This document shows, piece after piece, positions 43,532 through 55,000 of a stretch of DNA of 64,000 bases. The translations under genes were made by a program, and so were the position numbers. Source of the stretch: Porites lobata (Eukaryota; Cnidaria; Anthozoa; Scleractinia; Poritidae); NCBI GenBank assembly GCA_942486035.1, contig CALNXK010000002.1, positions 3,196,001-3,260,000 on the forward strand, given 5' to 3'. The first letter of the stretch is position 1. Each line of letters starts with the position of its first letter. Below the pieces are notes generated by a model, which worked only from the letters and a program-made list of their open reading frames with translations, did not search any database and had not been told where the DNA came from.

Positions 43532-46428
43532 ATGATGGTGTTGTTAAAATCATTTTTATTGCTTTTGGTGGTCTATTATTCAACTTTCAGTTGTGGGGAA
43601 TCTAGTCGGATTCGGTCTGCGGAACAAGGTAAGCGGGTTTTTCGAAAGTACGAGCGCGAGCTTTTCTTGTAATCGATCAACAGTGATGTCGTGCGACAGG
43701 CTGCTACTATAAAAACCGCGAGAGATTTCACGAGTGCTTTTCGGCTTAACTCATTTGTAATTAGCGTGTACATGTTTGACTTTCTTGTTGTTGAGTAAAC
43801 AATTTTCCATGTGAACTGAAACTTTGTTCACTGTACAGTTAACCTACATTATGGCAAAGCTGGAACCGTCAACGATGCCGGACGTTTTAGAGACCAAAAG
43901 CGCTATTATGCTTATTATGATCACGAATCAGTAGTCAGGGAAGCTTTAAGGCGGACAGTTTGTTTTTTATGACAAAATAAGGATAGTTTTTAACTTTTTA
44001 AAATCCTCAATTTTGAATTTAGTTCAAACTTGTAAAACACCTTCGCATAATAGGGAATCAGGGAATCAACAGTCACATTTCGGGCAAATCTAAATGAAGA
44101 CATGAGCGTCTTAGTTGAAATCATTAAGCAATTACTAACTCAGCGCGAAAATTTTTAGGGCTTCAACGGGATTTGACAGAGCGCATGGCCTCTGCGTTAA
44201 CTGAGGCTGCAGTGGTCAAGTAGCTATGCCTTGAAGACTTATAAATTTGGAACAGGCCAATTTGTTGAAAAAAAAAGGGAAAGCACGAGCACCTGATCGC
44301 AGGTTATAGTCTTCTTAACCTGGAAAAGGAATAAACAGAATGAAGAAATGAAGATGATGAGTTTTTATAGCTCAGTTGGTAGAGCATTGCAGTGCTAACG
44401 CAAAGGCCGCTAAGAGTACCATCATATTGAAGCCTCGAAATTTTTTCGGATTAATATGAGCTGCAATTGCATAAGTTGAGATAACAACTGCGACGGTCAT
44501 ATCTTCGTTTACATTTGTGTCTCCGCATTTCACATCATTTTCATTCTATGTCGCAGTTTAGTCCCTACGTTCTCCTGCGTGTCACACGCCACTAAAGTCA
44601 AGAATATTTTCAGCTCATCTGATTGTTTTAGTTAAGAGATATAAGCTGTGCATGTGAAATAGATGCTCATTATTTTCTTCTGTTCACAATGAAGGTTCTT
44701 CATTTGAAGATAATACCGTTGAAGACAGCGAGACCAATTCCATTAATTCGCGTAAGTGGAAAATTTTAAATGCGTTTTCAATAAAAAGTTTGTTTCGTGT
44801 TTAATAAGGCATTTTAAATAAAGTTCTTCTGCTCAGTTTGTTCCCTTCCATTCAGTATTTACTTAATTATCAATACTGAAGTTTTCACTTCAGTTCCAGA
44901 GTAAAATGATATTATGATACAGTTCAATATTCTCTATACTCCCTCAAAAATTAGCAAGCTTTCTCAGCATTTTATCTGCTCACAGCAACGTGTGGCCAGG
45001 TCACCGCAGCAGGGGGCAGGGTGATTGGTGGAAAGGACGCTACTGCAGGGGAATGGCCTTGGCAAGCAAAACTGGTTACCAGGGGTACAGGGTTCACTTG
45101 CGGTGGCTCTCTTATCACACGTGACTGGGTGATGACTGCTGCACACTGCATCTCAAGTAATGATCCCACTGCTTATGGTGTGACGCTTGGTGATCTCAAC
45201 AGGGAACAACCTGACGGTACTGAGCAAAACTTTAATGTCAAACGTGTAGCGGTGCATCCTAAGTACAACTGGCCAGTTCCTATCAATAATGACATAGCTT
45301 TGTTACAGCTGACAAGGCCAGCCACTCTAACCTCTTTTGTGAACACCGTTTGTTTACCACGTTACTCTGAGGTGGTACCAGCTGGGACCAAGTGCTTCAT
45401 TTCGGGTAAAATTTATTCATTTATTATTTAAAACTCTTTGGAAAAAATTGACTGACTGACTCACTTTCGCCGGTGAACGATCCACTTTTAAAATAACGCC
45501 AGGGATGTTTTCAAGAAGCCAAAGGGTTTGGCTTTGGGGGTTGGTTTGTTGCACGCTGGTTTGTCGGTTTGTTGCACGCTGTTATAAAAGTTGTTTTCCA
45601 CCCTTTTTCGCCGTTCCACATTCAACAGACCTTATCCAGGATGCCGGCCTAACTTTTAATCACGTAGGGACTGATGGATTGAAACAGTATCGCTACGTCT
45701 CTCAATTTTTGATGTAAGTTGTTTATTGAATCAAACTGAGGAAATAATTTTTGCCATACAAAAATTTTTCGTCGACTTTCCTGTCAAGGCTGTCATTATT
45801 GCTCGCCGCTTGTTCAGTCCTCAATTTAAACAAGCCAGGTATTCCATGGTTCAGAGGCAAGTGCAACACAACTAGTCATTTCTAAGCGTAATATCCTACA
45901 CGATGACTTCATGCGACTTGTCACAGGGAAGAAAGTTTATAATAATGGAAACAAAAAAATCATTAATATATGGTCTGATGGATATATTTACTCCCTCCCT
46001 TCCCTTCCCATTGGATTGGGGTCCTTAAACAGGTCGCTGAAATTAAATGAAATTCTCGGCGCTTTATTCTGTTTATAGGTTGGGGACAGATGGATCATCC
46101 TGGTTCTGCTGCTACAAAGCTGCAGCAAGCTTCAATGCGTGTGGTATCCAACCGTGTGTGCCAGACCATGCACATGAACTCAGCCATTAACGCTTCAACT
46201 GCTGTTACTTCCGCCATGGTATGTGCAGGGGATGCTGGGAAGACTATTAAGAGTGGCTGCTTTGGTGACAGTGGAGGACCCTTTGTTTGTCAAAACTCCG
46301 CTGACCAGTGGATACAGCAGGGTATCGTCAGTTGGGGTGATCCTTCGTGCTCCTCTGCCAATCACTACAGTGTGTTTGCTCGAGTCAGTGCCCTCCGACA
46401 ATGGATCGATGAAATCATAAACGAGTGA
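43532..46428 (+). CDS. secreted chymotrypsin-like S1 serine protease zymogen, gene 1
   Basis: Exons: 43532-43628, 44695-44751, 44986-45405, 46079-46428; 924 nt, 307 aa, with all introns in phase 1. Exon 1 is a signal peptide (MMVLLKSFLLLLVVYYSTFS). Exon 2 is a short acidic linker (SSFEDNTVEDSETNS). Exon 3 has the propeptide Cys (TCGQ), the cleavage site R|VIGGKDA, the His57 box TAAHC and the Asp102 box NNDIALLQL. Exon 4 has SGCFGDSGGP with the Ser195 equivalent. The residue at the base of the S1 pocket (position 189) is Ser, which predicts chymotrypsin-like rather than trypsin-like cleavage. It is probably stored or secreted as a zymogen and used extracellularly or in the gut; that role is inferred. 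The exon 2 acceptor (CACAATGAAG) is weak. Gene 2 follows 1.35 kb downstream in the same orientation. Confidence 0.92.
44363..44440 (+). repeat. tRNA-like SINE fragment
   Basis: TATAGCTCAGTTGGTAGAGC (A box) followed by a near-paired anticodon arm around GTGCTAA. The B-box position reads ATTGAAGCC instead of GGTTCGAATCC, so it is degenerate. It lies in intron 1 of protease 1. Confidence 0.6.
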
Positions 46429-47780
46429 AAAGAGATTTGCAAACGAGCTGCGATCATCATAAAATCTGTATTAAAATATAGCATTAAGATCCAAGAGTGT
46501 TATAAAATATTTAAAGAATGCATTAAACAAGTTCTCTCTCTTGAGTTCTAAATTGTCTACACGGCCGACATACATCTGACAAGGCAAAAGGCTTCATTGA
46601 ACGAAAAGGCGATACTGCCGGCGGGACTAACACGGTCTTGAAAGCTTTAGATTTGGCTTAGGCGCCTGAGGGTTGTCTATTGTTGGCAATGTATTTCACC
46701 TCGTGGTTCTGTACCAGCTGTCCCTCTCATGATGCATTAAATCATTAAAACTAAATAAACCTGTCGCGTCGTAATGGATCCGCACTAGTGTTTGTACATG
46801 TTCCATTTATGTTTCATGTATGCAAAACGAAGACAACTGCGTTAGGAGTGCCGGAAGGGAAAAAATGCGAAATTTGTAAACATGAGAAAAACTGGCTGAT
46901 AGTGATCAACAGAAGCCAATTTTTTTTAGTTTTCAGCCTTTGGCGATTTTTTCAAGGTTTTAACCACGACATAAAAGTATATCTCACTTAATTTAAGGTG
47001 AAACACAGCAAAAGCTTAGGATGATAAAGGATGAGGATTTATAACTGTCAAGTTTTGTCGTATTCACCAATAGGGCAAAATATTCGATTTATTAGTCTGA
47101 TGATATTAATGCCATAGTGGTAAAATGATGGACATAAAATGAAGAAAGCCATCAGGAGAAATATGTTTTATTACTAAGAAGCAAAGGAAGTTCATTATAT
47201 TTCACCGGACAAAAAGCGTTCGTTAGTTTGACAGGTAGACGGATCAAAAAGCTTCCTATCATGTAAAAAAAATCCAGCACTTTTTTTTCACAATTTATTA
47301 TGCGTGCTTCTGAGCTCCCAATATCGCTGATTCTGATATAACTTTTTTGGATTCAAGTATCGTGAAGTCAAGCCTTAAACTTTGAACACGAAATTGCTTC
47401 TTTAATAAAACCATTAAACCATCTGCCGAGAACTACGTCGCGTTGTTTTTACCTCTTGTGCAAAAAACTGTATGGCTGACAATTCTTATCTCACTGGGTT
47501 TTACATAAAACAGCAATGATGATCTAACAGCAACCTAAACCATAGAAGCAAAAAAGAAAAAATTTAGCCATAAGGTTGAAAGAAGATAGCCGACTGATAT
47601 GGAAATGACAATTTTACGGCCATCTGGTTTGTTGTTTATAGATAAAGGACTCTCTTGTGATGAATTGATCAGTCTGAAACAATTATATATATAAACCCTA
47701 TATTATATATTCATCAAAGCAAGCAGTGAAAAAAAAGCCTCGAGGACAAAGCGTTCGATGTTTGGTCTCAGGGACTTGCG
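46429..47780. other. protease 1 3' UTR and spacer before protease 2
   Basis: The only signal I can support is the AATAAA at 46754-46759. The rest is AT-rich without repeat boundaries or an exon. Short frames present (for example at 46788-46991) show no protein features. Confidence 0.55.
46754..46759 (+). other. candidate polyadenylation signal for protease 1
   Basis: AATAAA about 325 nt after the stop codon of protease 1. Earlier variants such as ATTAAA (46522) could also serve. Confidence 0.5.
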
Positions 47781-50700
47781 ATGATAAATTCACCAAACTA
47801 CTCCAAAGCTTATGCCAGACTGATCATCAGTGTGATCAGTTTCACGGCTTTTTTAAGGATAATTGAAGGTAACATGGATTGATATTTATCAAAACACACA
47901 AAGCCTATAGTTTCTTATAGTTCGAAAGCGACGCCGTAAACTTACAACGCACTTTTCACGGAAGGTTTTACAGGTTGCTCTACATACATATCCAGTGCTC
48001 TGCATTGGTTTTTCGGTGTACTCTCGGCGCCTTTTTTTGTCATGTGTAGAATTCTGCTATTATATTTCGAAGTAGGTTTTTACCGAATGTATTTTATTAT
48101 TGTGCATTTGATTTCCTTTAGCACCTAAATTAGAAACCTACTTATTTTTCATTTTTTTTTATATATTTATCAACTTTTGTAAGGCTACTCGTGAAACTCA
48201 TTCCTAAACCTGCTGGTTAAATGCCCTGAATATATATCTCAAAAATTCTTTTATATAGCTGTAAGGACAACTGTGTAATAGATATTTCGACTGACCCTCC
48301 TCCGTCGCTGGTCTTGTGAAATTTTTCAGCTACTGAGTACATATCAGGGGAAACAAATTTTAGGGAATTTACTAGCTCTTTTCTCAGCATTTGCCACAAT
48401 CCAGGCTAACCAACAAATTTTAGGGAATTTACTAGCTCTTTTCTCAGCATTTGCCACAATCCAGGCTAACCAATTGCTTGTTTTCTTCATAGGAAACACT
48501 AAGCAATTTTATATCACACACAAGAAGTCAAGTTTTTAGTCCGATCAAGTATTTGAATGCTCTCGCGAACGCTAGTTATTAACTGAGTAGTGGCAGGCTT
48601 TTAATCAAGCCAAGTATGATGGCTAATTCTCCGCATGGCAGCGAACAAAAACAACTCGGATTTTGCTAGATATAGGGACGATTTTGTTAGTTGCTGTGAA
48701 AAAAAAAACCTGACTACGGAAACGAAAATATTGTACACTCTGAAAGGGCCCAAAGTTCAGGGGTCTCCTTTTCCCCTTCAAACAATTTTTCAATCTTCAA
48801 CTTAGAGAGGTTCCCTAGAAGATGTAAATTTTTTGTCAACGGTTAGTATTTTATGCAAGTCATAATATTTGGATATTAATTCATAGAAATTTGTAGCATC
48901 CTAATGTCTCTAACACAAGCTCATGCCCGGTATTCAGGTCTCATACGGTCAAGTAGCAAATCCGGCTGCTTATGGAGACTTTTTTCGTTTTGAGAGCTTC
49001 TCATTTCACTGAGAGGTTTATTTTTTTGGGGATGTTTAAAGTATACGAAACTTAATAAGAATTAGGGATGAAACTCTGGAAAACTGACAATTTTCACGAT
49101 CGCTACATTTGACAGTCATCGCTTTTCAATTTCTTTTCTTCAACCATCTCGGCTACGTTTAAATTGCAAAAGCGAAAATGTGATCGCGGTGTCACGCCTC
49201 AGAGCCAGCCACATTAGACTGGCTTAACACAGTAACTGTTATCTGATTCTCCTTATTTTCTAGCCCGGCATCACATCATTAGCCGTGGTCACCTCCCCCC
49301 AGAGGAACCGCCCGACTTCACCGAGGACATTGAACCAGCTGTGGTAGAGTTACGTGGTAAACCTTCATCTCTGACAGATTATACTAGTTACTGAACTATG
49401 AATAACGAACTACGTGGCAGACGTCCCCAAAAGGGGGACAAGAGATTGGGGCTACCGACTCGCTTTACCCTTCCCTTTCGAACACCTGCGATGTAAAAAA
49501 AAATTATGAGAGGTGTTTATTCCTCACCTTAGTTTTAAGAGCAGATTAATAAGAGAAAAAAGTCTTTCTGACAGACCTCTACATGTTATTTGTGGAATCA
49601 ATGCCGACCCTCGTAGGTTATTTTCTAAAGAAGTTTTTGTTTTTCTTAAGGAGCTGGAGAGAAGAGAGCGGAAGGATCAAGGCAAAATCGGGGTAAATCA
49701 GAATTTACTCACGTTATGTAATAATTTCGACACGATAGGAAACTAGTTAAGCCACTGGCGGCCAAGACTCCATGACAGCCGCTGGAATCTTCCAGTTTTT
49801 TTCAAGGACAACCACTCATACTGTTCTGTATTAGTTACTGCAATGATATTTACACGAAACAAGTATCCAGTCAAGGGAAAAAACTGATCTTCTACACGAC
49901 GCAGTAAGTAAAGGTCACCGTAGCAACTCCGAGATCCGTCGGAAATAATTTTTCAGATTGTACGTAAGGCGAATCTAATAACTGCTAATTATTCGGCACT
50001 ACAGTGAGACATTTTCAATGTATTGAAAAGCATAGCACCGATGCCGTGGCATTACCATACTACTGATACTGAACAAAATGAGTATTTGTAATTTATTATC
50101 TTTTTAGGCACACAGGAGAACAAAAATTTAGGAAATACGGAATATCATATGCCACCCCCAATTGGACCCATCAGGGATATAATATCACTACCAGCAGCAA
50201 CCCTAAACCAAGGTAAAGAGATCATCATCCATTGTCGGGCTAGCGGGCGTCAGTTTGGTCAGTTTACTTACTTCCCAGAATAGAAATACCGCTAATGTTC
50301 CTGAGACGCGATGTTCTTGAAATTATATATTCGCCGTTTCAGTTAAGTATAGTCCTGAGAAACGTTTGGTTCTAGGTCTCTAAAGATAAAATGTCGATCA
50401 TTATGATCATAAGTACTAAATAACTAGAAATCAATGTTTGACCAAAAATTGCTGAAGGTGATCCTTCTTCAGAAGCATTTACTGTTTGTCCCTGCTTGTT
50501 TCACACAGCAAGCTGTGGTTACAGTTCGACTTCCTCTTCACGTGTGGTGAATGGAGCCGATGCAACTCTAGGAGAATGGCCATGGCAAGCTCGATTACAA
50601 TTCAACAACAATCACTTGTGCGGAGGTACACTGGTGGCGTCAGAATGGGTAATGACCGCTGCTCACTGTGTGTTAGATGACGATACCAGCAAATTCAAGG

Positions 50701-51679
50701 TGGTGATTGGTGATGTGGACCGATACAAGAAGGAGGGTCTGGAACAAGAGTTTAAAGTCAAGAGCATCATTAAACAACCTCTATTCTCCCACCCAGTCCC
50801 ATATGAGAATGATATTGCATTATTTCATCTGTCTGAGCCTGCCAAACCAAGCGATGCTGTAAATACAGCTTGTTTACCCGGATTTCTCCAAGATGTACCT
50901 CCCGGGGATGAATGTTATATCACAGGTTTAAAGTGTTATATCACATCCGAATATTGTAGACTTAATCGTTACAAAGAGAAAAACGTTTAAAATAACAACT
51001 TTTTGCTGATCATGTACTGATATTTTCCTGAATCTAGCAGCTCAACGAAGATCACGACAATGATTTGGGATAGTGTATCGTTAGTGCAATGAATATAAAA
51101 TAAAAACTAAGCTGCTTTGTTATCATTTTACATAATATTTACAGATGGACCTGGCTGTTACTAAGTCTATGCATTCTGCATTAATAATACATCAAACAAC
51201 ATCCACACTGAGTCGAGATGGAAATTCCAGAAAAGTATTATATAACCAGAAAAACTGGAAAATACGACTGCATTAATATATATAGTTTTCTATTTGCATT
51301 AGGTTGGGGACAAATGTTTGGTGAAGGAAAATCCGCTCCAGTCCTGCAACAAGCTCGGATGCCCGTCGTCTCCAACAGCGCATGCGCAGCTAAACTGGAC
51401 ACTTCACCAAACGGCGGACTGCATACGGATAATCGAACCTGGATAGTCACTAGCAAAATGCTATGCGCTGGAGACGCGGGCAGAACTAAAACCAGTGGAT
51501 GCTTTGGAGATAGCGGCGGGCCTTTTCAATGTAAGAACACCGCTGGTCAGTGGGTAGTACATGGAATTGTTAGCTGGGGAGACCCGGACTGTTCATCAAG
51601 CAATCATTATACCGTGTTCACTCGGGTGAGCGTGTTCCGCAAGTGGATCGAGCAGGTGCTAGAAAAATCAATGGCATAA
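47781..51679 (+). CDS. secreted chymotrypsin-like S1 serine protease zymogen, gene 2
   Basis: Exons: 47781-47868, 49264-49356, 50108-50212, 50509-50925, 51303-51679; 1080 nt, 359 aa, all introns in phase 1. Exon 1 encodes a hydrophobic leader (ARLIISVISFTAFL). Exons 2 and 3 encode a proline- and acid-rich propeptide (HLPPEEPPDFTEDIEPAVV, then YHMPPPIGPIRD). Exon 4 has the Cys of ASCGY, cleavage site R|VVNGADA, His box TAAHC and Asp box ENDIALFHL. Exon 5 has SGCFGDSGGP with the catalytic Ser. Position 189 is Ser, predicting chymotrypsin-like specificity. The start was chosen because an upstream ATG at 47759 hits a stop after eight codons. The catalytic exons share splice sites with gene 1 (TG|WGQM), so the pair arose by tandem duplication. 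Gene 2 has one extra propeptide exon. Confidence 0.92.
48352..48471. repeat. perfect 60-bp tandem duplication
   Basis: Two identical, adjacent 60-bp units, each starting AACAAATTTTAGGGAATTTA and ending in CAGGCTAACC, in intron 1 of protease 2. No mismatch was seen. Confidence 0.9.
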
Positions 51680-52060
51680 AAAGATGAACTAGTCAAATAA
51701 AAAGTTAGCTTATACAAGCTGATAGCTTGTATAACGTAGGAAAATTGTTAACATGATTCATGTTCATAAACTGGCGTTAAAAGGCTTAAAAAGGTGAACG
51801 ATTCCTTGATTAACGTCTTTTGGGCTCAAGCTACGACCGACTGACGAGCCTTATAATTAGCAAGAAGAAGTGTACATAAAAAAGCCGGTTTCTAGCGAGC
51901 TATTCGGTAATTCTTAAATTAATGTATATTTATACATATCAAATAACTAAACTCTGGCAATGAGTTGCTGATTAAAAATAAAGTTCCAGAATCATGAAGG
52001 TAATGATTTTGTTTGATGACATTAAACAGTGCATGCTTTACTGACCTCTAGAATAGAAGG
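51680..52060. other. convergent 3' spacer between protease 2 and FIGNL1
   Basis: 381 bp shared by the 3' ends of two convergent genes, so the two 3' UTRs may overlap. Plus-strand AATAAA occurs at 51696-51701. I saw no clear minus-strand AATAAA for FIGNL1 here. Confidence 0.6.
51696..51701 (+). other. candidate polyadenylation signal for protease 2
   Basis: AATAAA 17 nt after the stop codon. A second AATAAA-containing stretch lies near 51975. If the first is used, the 3' UTR is very short. Confidence 0.5.
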
Positions 52061-55000
52061 TTACTTTGTCCCACTGCCATAAAGTTTATTCCATTGTAGG
52101 TACAAATCAAGGTCTTTCTCAGACACACTGGCACGTACTTGGTGTAACGCCGCATCGAAATCCCTGAAAACAATGGGTGGAACCTGAAAAAAAAAAAAAA
52201 AAAAAAAAACGGGGTCAGACTAATTACCATTCCCGCCGCTGGCCTAATCACGTAAAACAATAATGGTTTATTAAAACCAGGGTTAGCGGTCGGATCCAAG
52301 GCGCTATCTTAAGTTATAAATACGCATCATAAGTATTTTCTCAAAAGCATGTTGTTTTAAAACGCCCGTTCGGATATATCTTTAATAAATATAGGAAAGG
52401 TTGTTAATTGGGCCTAGGATATAAGAGGCACACCAACTATTTCGTAAGTCTATTCTCTGAGAAGGAAGCCGAAAGGTGTGGATAGACAACCATCCTCTAT
52501 ACAGTAATTATCCAGGTATTGAAGGCAGAGTAATAAGCTCTACTCAAACCCGAATGGTTTCGTTTTCACTAGAGATTAACTGAACATAAATATGCAAGAT
52601 TCTTGCAAAAAGAGTAAAGGTCCAATAAGCTCAGTTCTAGCTACGTTACAGACACTCCACACAAATAATTAAAAACAAATAATGTAAATAGAACATAATA
52701 GGATTAAAGACCCAAGCAGGCACTAGGTAACCAGTTGTTTATTTACAAGCATGATCGAGGATTTGAATTCGGTACCACGGAGTAACAAACCAAGCCAGTT
52801 GGTGGTCAGCGTCAGGACATGAACCCGGGACCGCAGGACGCCCTTACCACCCTCCCACCCTGCTTCCCCCTGCAGTAATGAGTACCTTTCCAACCTTCCG
52901 ACATGAAACTGTTTCTTGTTGTTGTTGCTTTTCTCCTTATCTGGACAGTAACTTTAAATAGGAAACAAGGCAACTAAGCGGTGATTTTGTTACAAATAGT
53001 TATGATGAGTCCTGGTACTCATCTTGTGAAAATCATTAGTCCCAGTCCAGAACCAACGAGTTCCAGTTAAAAGAAAAAAAAAACGAGTCCGAAATTGAAA
53101 ATACTTGGGACTTTACGTAACCATACAGTTAAGCAGAAGACAGACCCAAAACTCTATTTTACAGTATGCTGAAATTAAAATATAGTACCACTATTTAACG
53201 CACAAAAAGGCTTAAAGAAATATATGTACATCGTTAAGTAATGATCCAGGTAAGAAGGAAAGCAATTTCTATTGTTGTGGCGCAATACGCTTTCCTCACA
53301 TAGAAATGTTTTCATTTTTACGCAGAGAGTGCATAAATCTACAAAAAGGCTGTTTACGAAAGAAAATGTATTTAAACTCCACTTTTAAAGGGTGTATTTT
53401 TGTGTTAAAACATTTCGACCAATCACAAGAGTTGCAAACAATGGCCAAGAAATGTTTTCAATTTTACATGATCCGCACATACGATTTCTGTGTTACTTAG
53501 ACTCAGACGAGATTTTGTTATAAGGAAGTTGGATAGAAAAAAAGGATTGATGTACATGCTGCTTTGCGAAGATTTCGTAAAATTTGATGTTTAAACCAAT
53601 CAGAACCTTAGTAGGGACAATAGTAAAGTTAGCACCTTTTTGCATTCCGACGTGTTCACTGCGTTTTGGTCCTTTCCTTCTTATCTGGACCATTACTTAA
53701 ACAACAGCCATAATAACTGCCACAGAAATTATACGAACGAGATCTTCCTACAAACACACACGCTCAGGTCGATCGATCGATCTTTGCGTCCTAGGGGACG
53801 CATGCCATGAATTATTTTGCGTCTTTGGGGATTTTTATGCGTCAGGGACGCAGGACGCAGAGGTAACAATCTAAGTACAACACAAATCACAACAGAGTCA
53901 AGACTGACTAAACATTTCTTCCGAAAAGAAAAGAAGCCCCAAAACGTTTACAGAATGTTGAAAATATGGACCACAAAACGTGCCCATAAAGTGAAAGACG
54001 TTTTTTAAGTGTCAGATTTTCAGGTCGTCGCCAACCACCCACAAAGTGTTGGCGAGAATATGACCGCAGCCTCCACTCGCGCCTTTAGTTCTTTAATGAT
54101 GATTGGCGGTTGGTTACAAAACGTATTCGAGGGAGAGTGAAAAATATAACAAAATTATAAGGGACTGGTCGGAAAGTATAGGGGGGGGGGGCCGGAGCAG
54201 AGAGCCTAGTGCAAGGGTAGCCTGAATTTCATCCGATTACTTCGAGTCGTTATTACTCCCTCAGTAACGTCTGAATCGACCAGCCGTAAATGCCGTCCAG
54301 TGACGTCACTACTCCTTGATCTTTGCTTTAATTCATGCAAAAAGTAAAACACGATTTTCAAGTAGCAAACCGAGAAATATCGTGTGGAAATGTCTGCATG
54401 ATACAGAATTGCTTTATTTTTTTCGATCGTAGTTCATGTTTAACGTTCAAACTATCAACTGCGTGCAGTACAACTCTGAACCAGTTGTACTGAATTCTAT
54501 AATCAAACTCGGTCACAATCACGAAATAAACACACACATGAAACACTTATTTAAAAACACAATGATTTGCTTTAATTGAAAAGAAGCTATTTGGTCCTTA
54601 ACGAAGAAAAAAAAACAAGGAAACAAGAGAAAAAAGCTAACAGAATCATTACACTTGACGGTGAAAATAGCAAGAAGGTCGAATTACAACATTGATCTCA
54701 GAAAACTTCGCGTAAACAAAATCACCGGCCGCCGAAACCACAAAGCGGCTCTAAATGAAAAACCTCCCGACTCTCCGCAATGATTCTTCATTCGCAGTTC
54801 AATTTAGCATTTCAGTTTCGAAGACAAGGGCAATCTTGCTGTTTAAGATTAAGCTTATCGAAATGTTTGAACTACACGAAAGAATGCCAGGGATGCGATC
54901 CGCTGAATATCAAGCGACAATCCCGCTAAAATTTTTCATAATTATACATAATTATGCGCGAAAGTTTAGACAGTCAACCAATCAAAATCACTACCCAGTT

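Noticed and set aside
43839..43980. Possible extra protease 1 exon after CTGTACAG, reading NLHYGKAGTVNDAG
   Set aside because: The frame is open but no GT donor in phase 1 is available before the stop, and exons 1 and 2 already join in phase.
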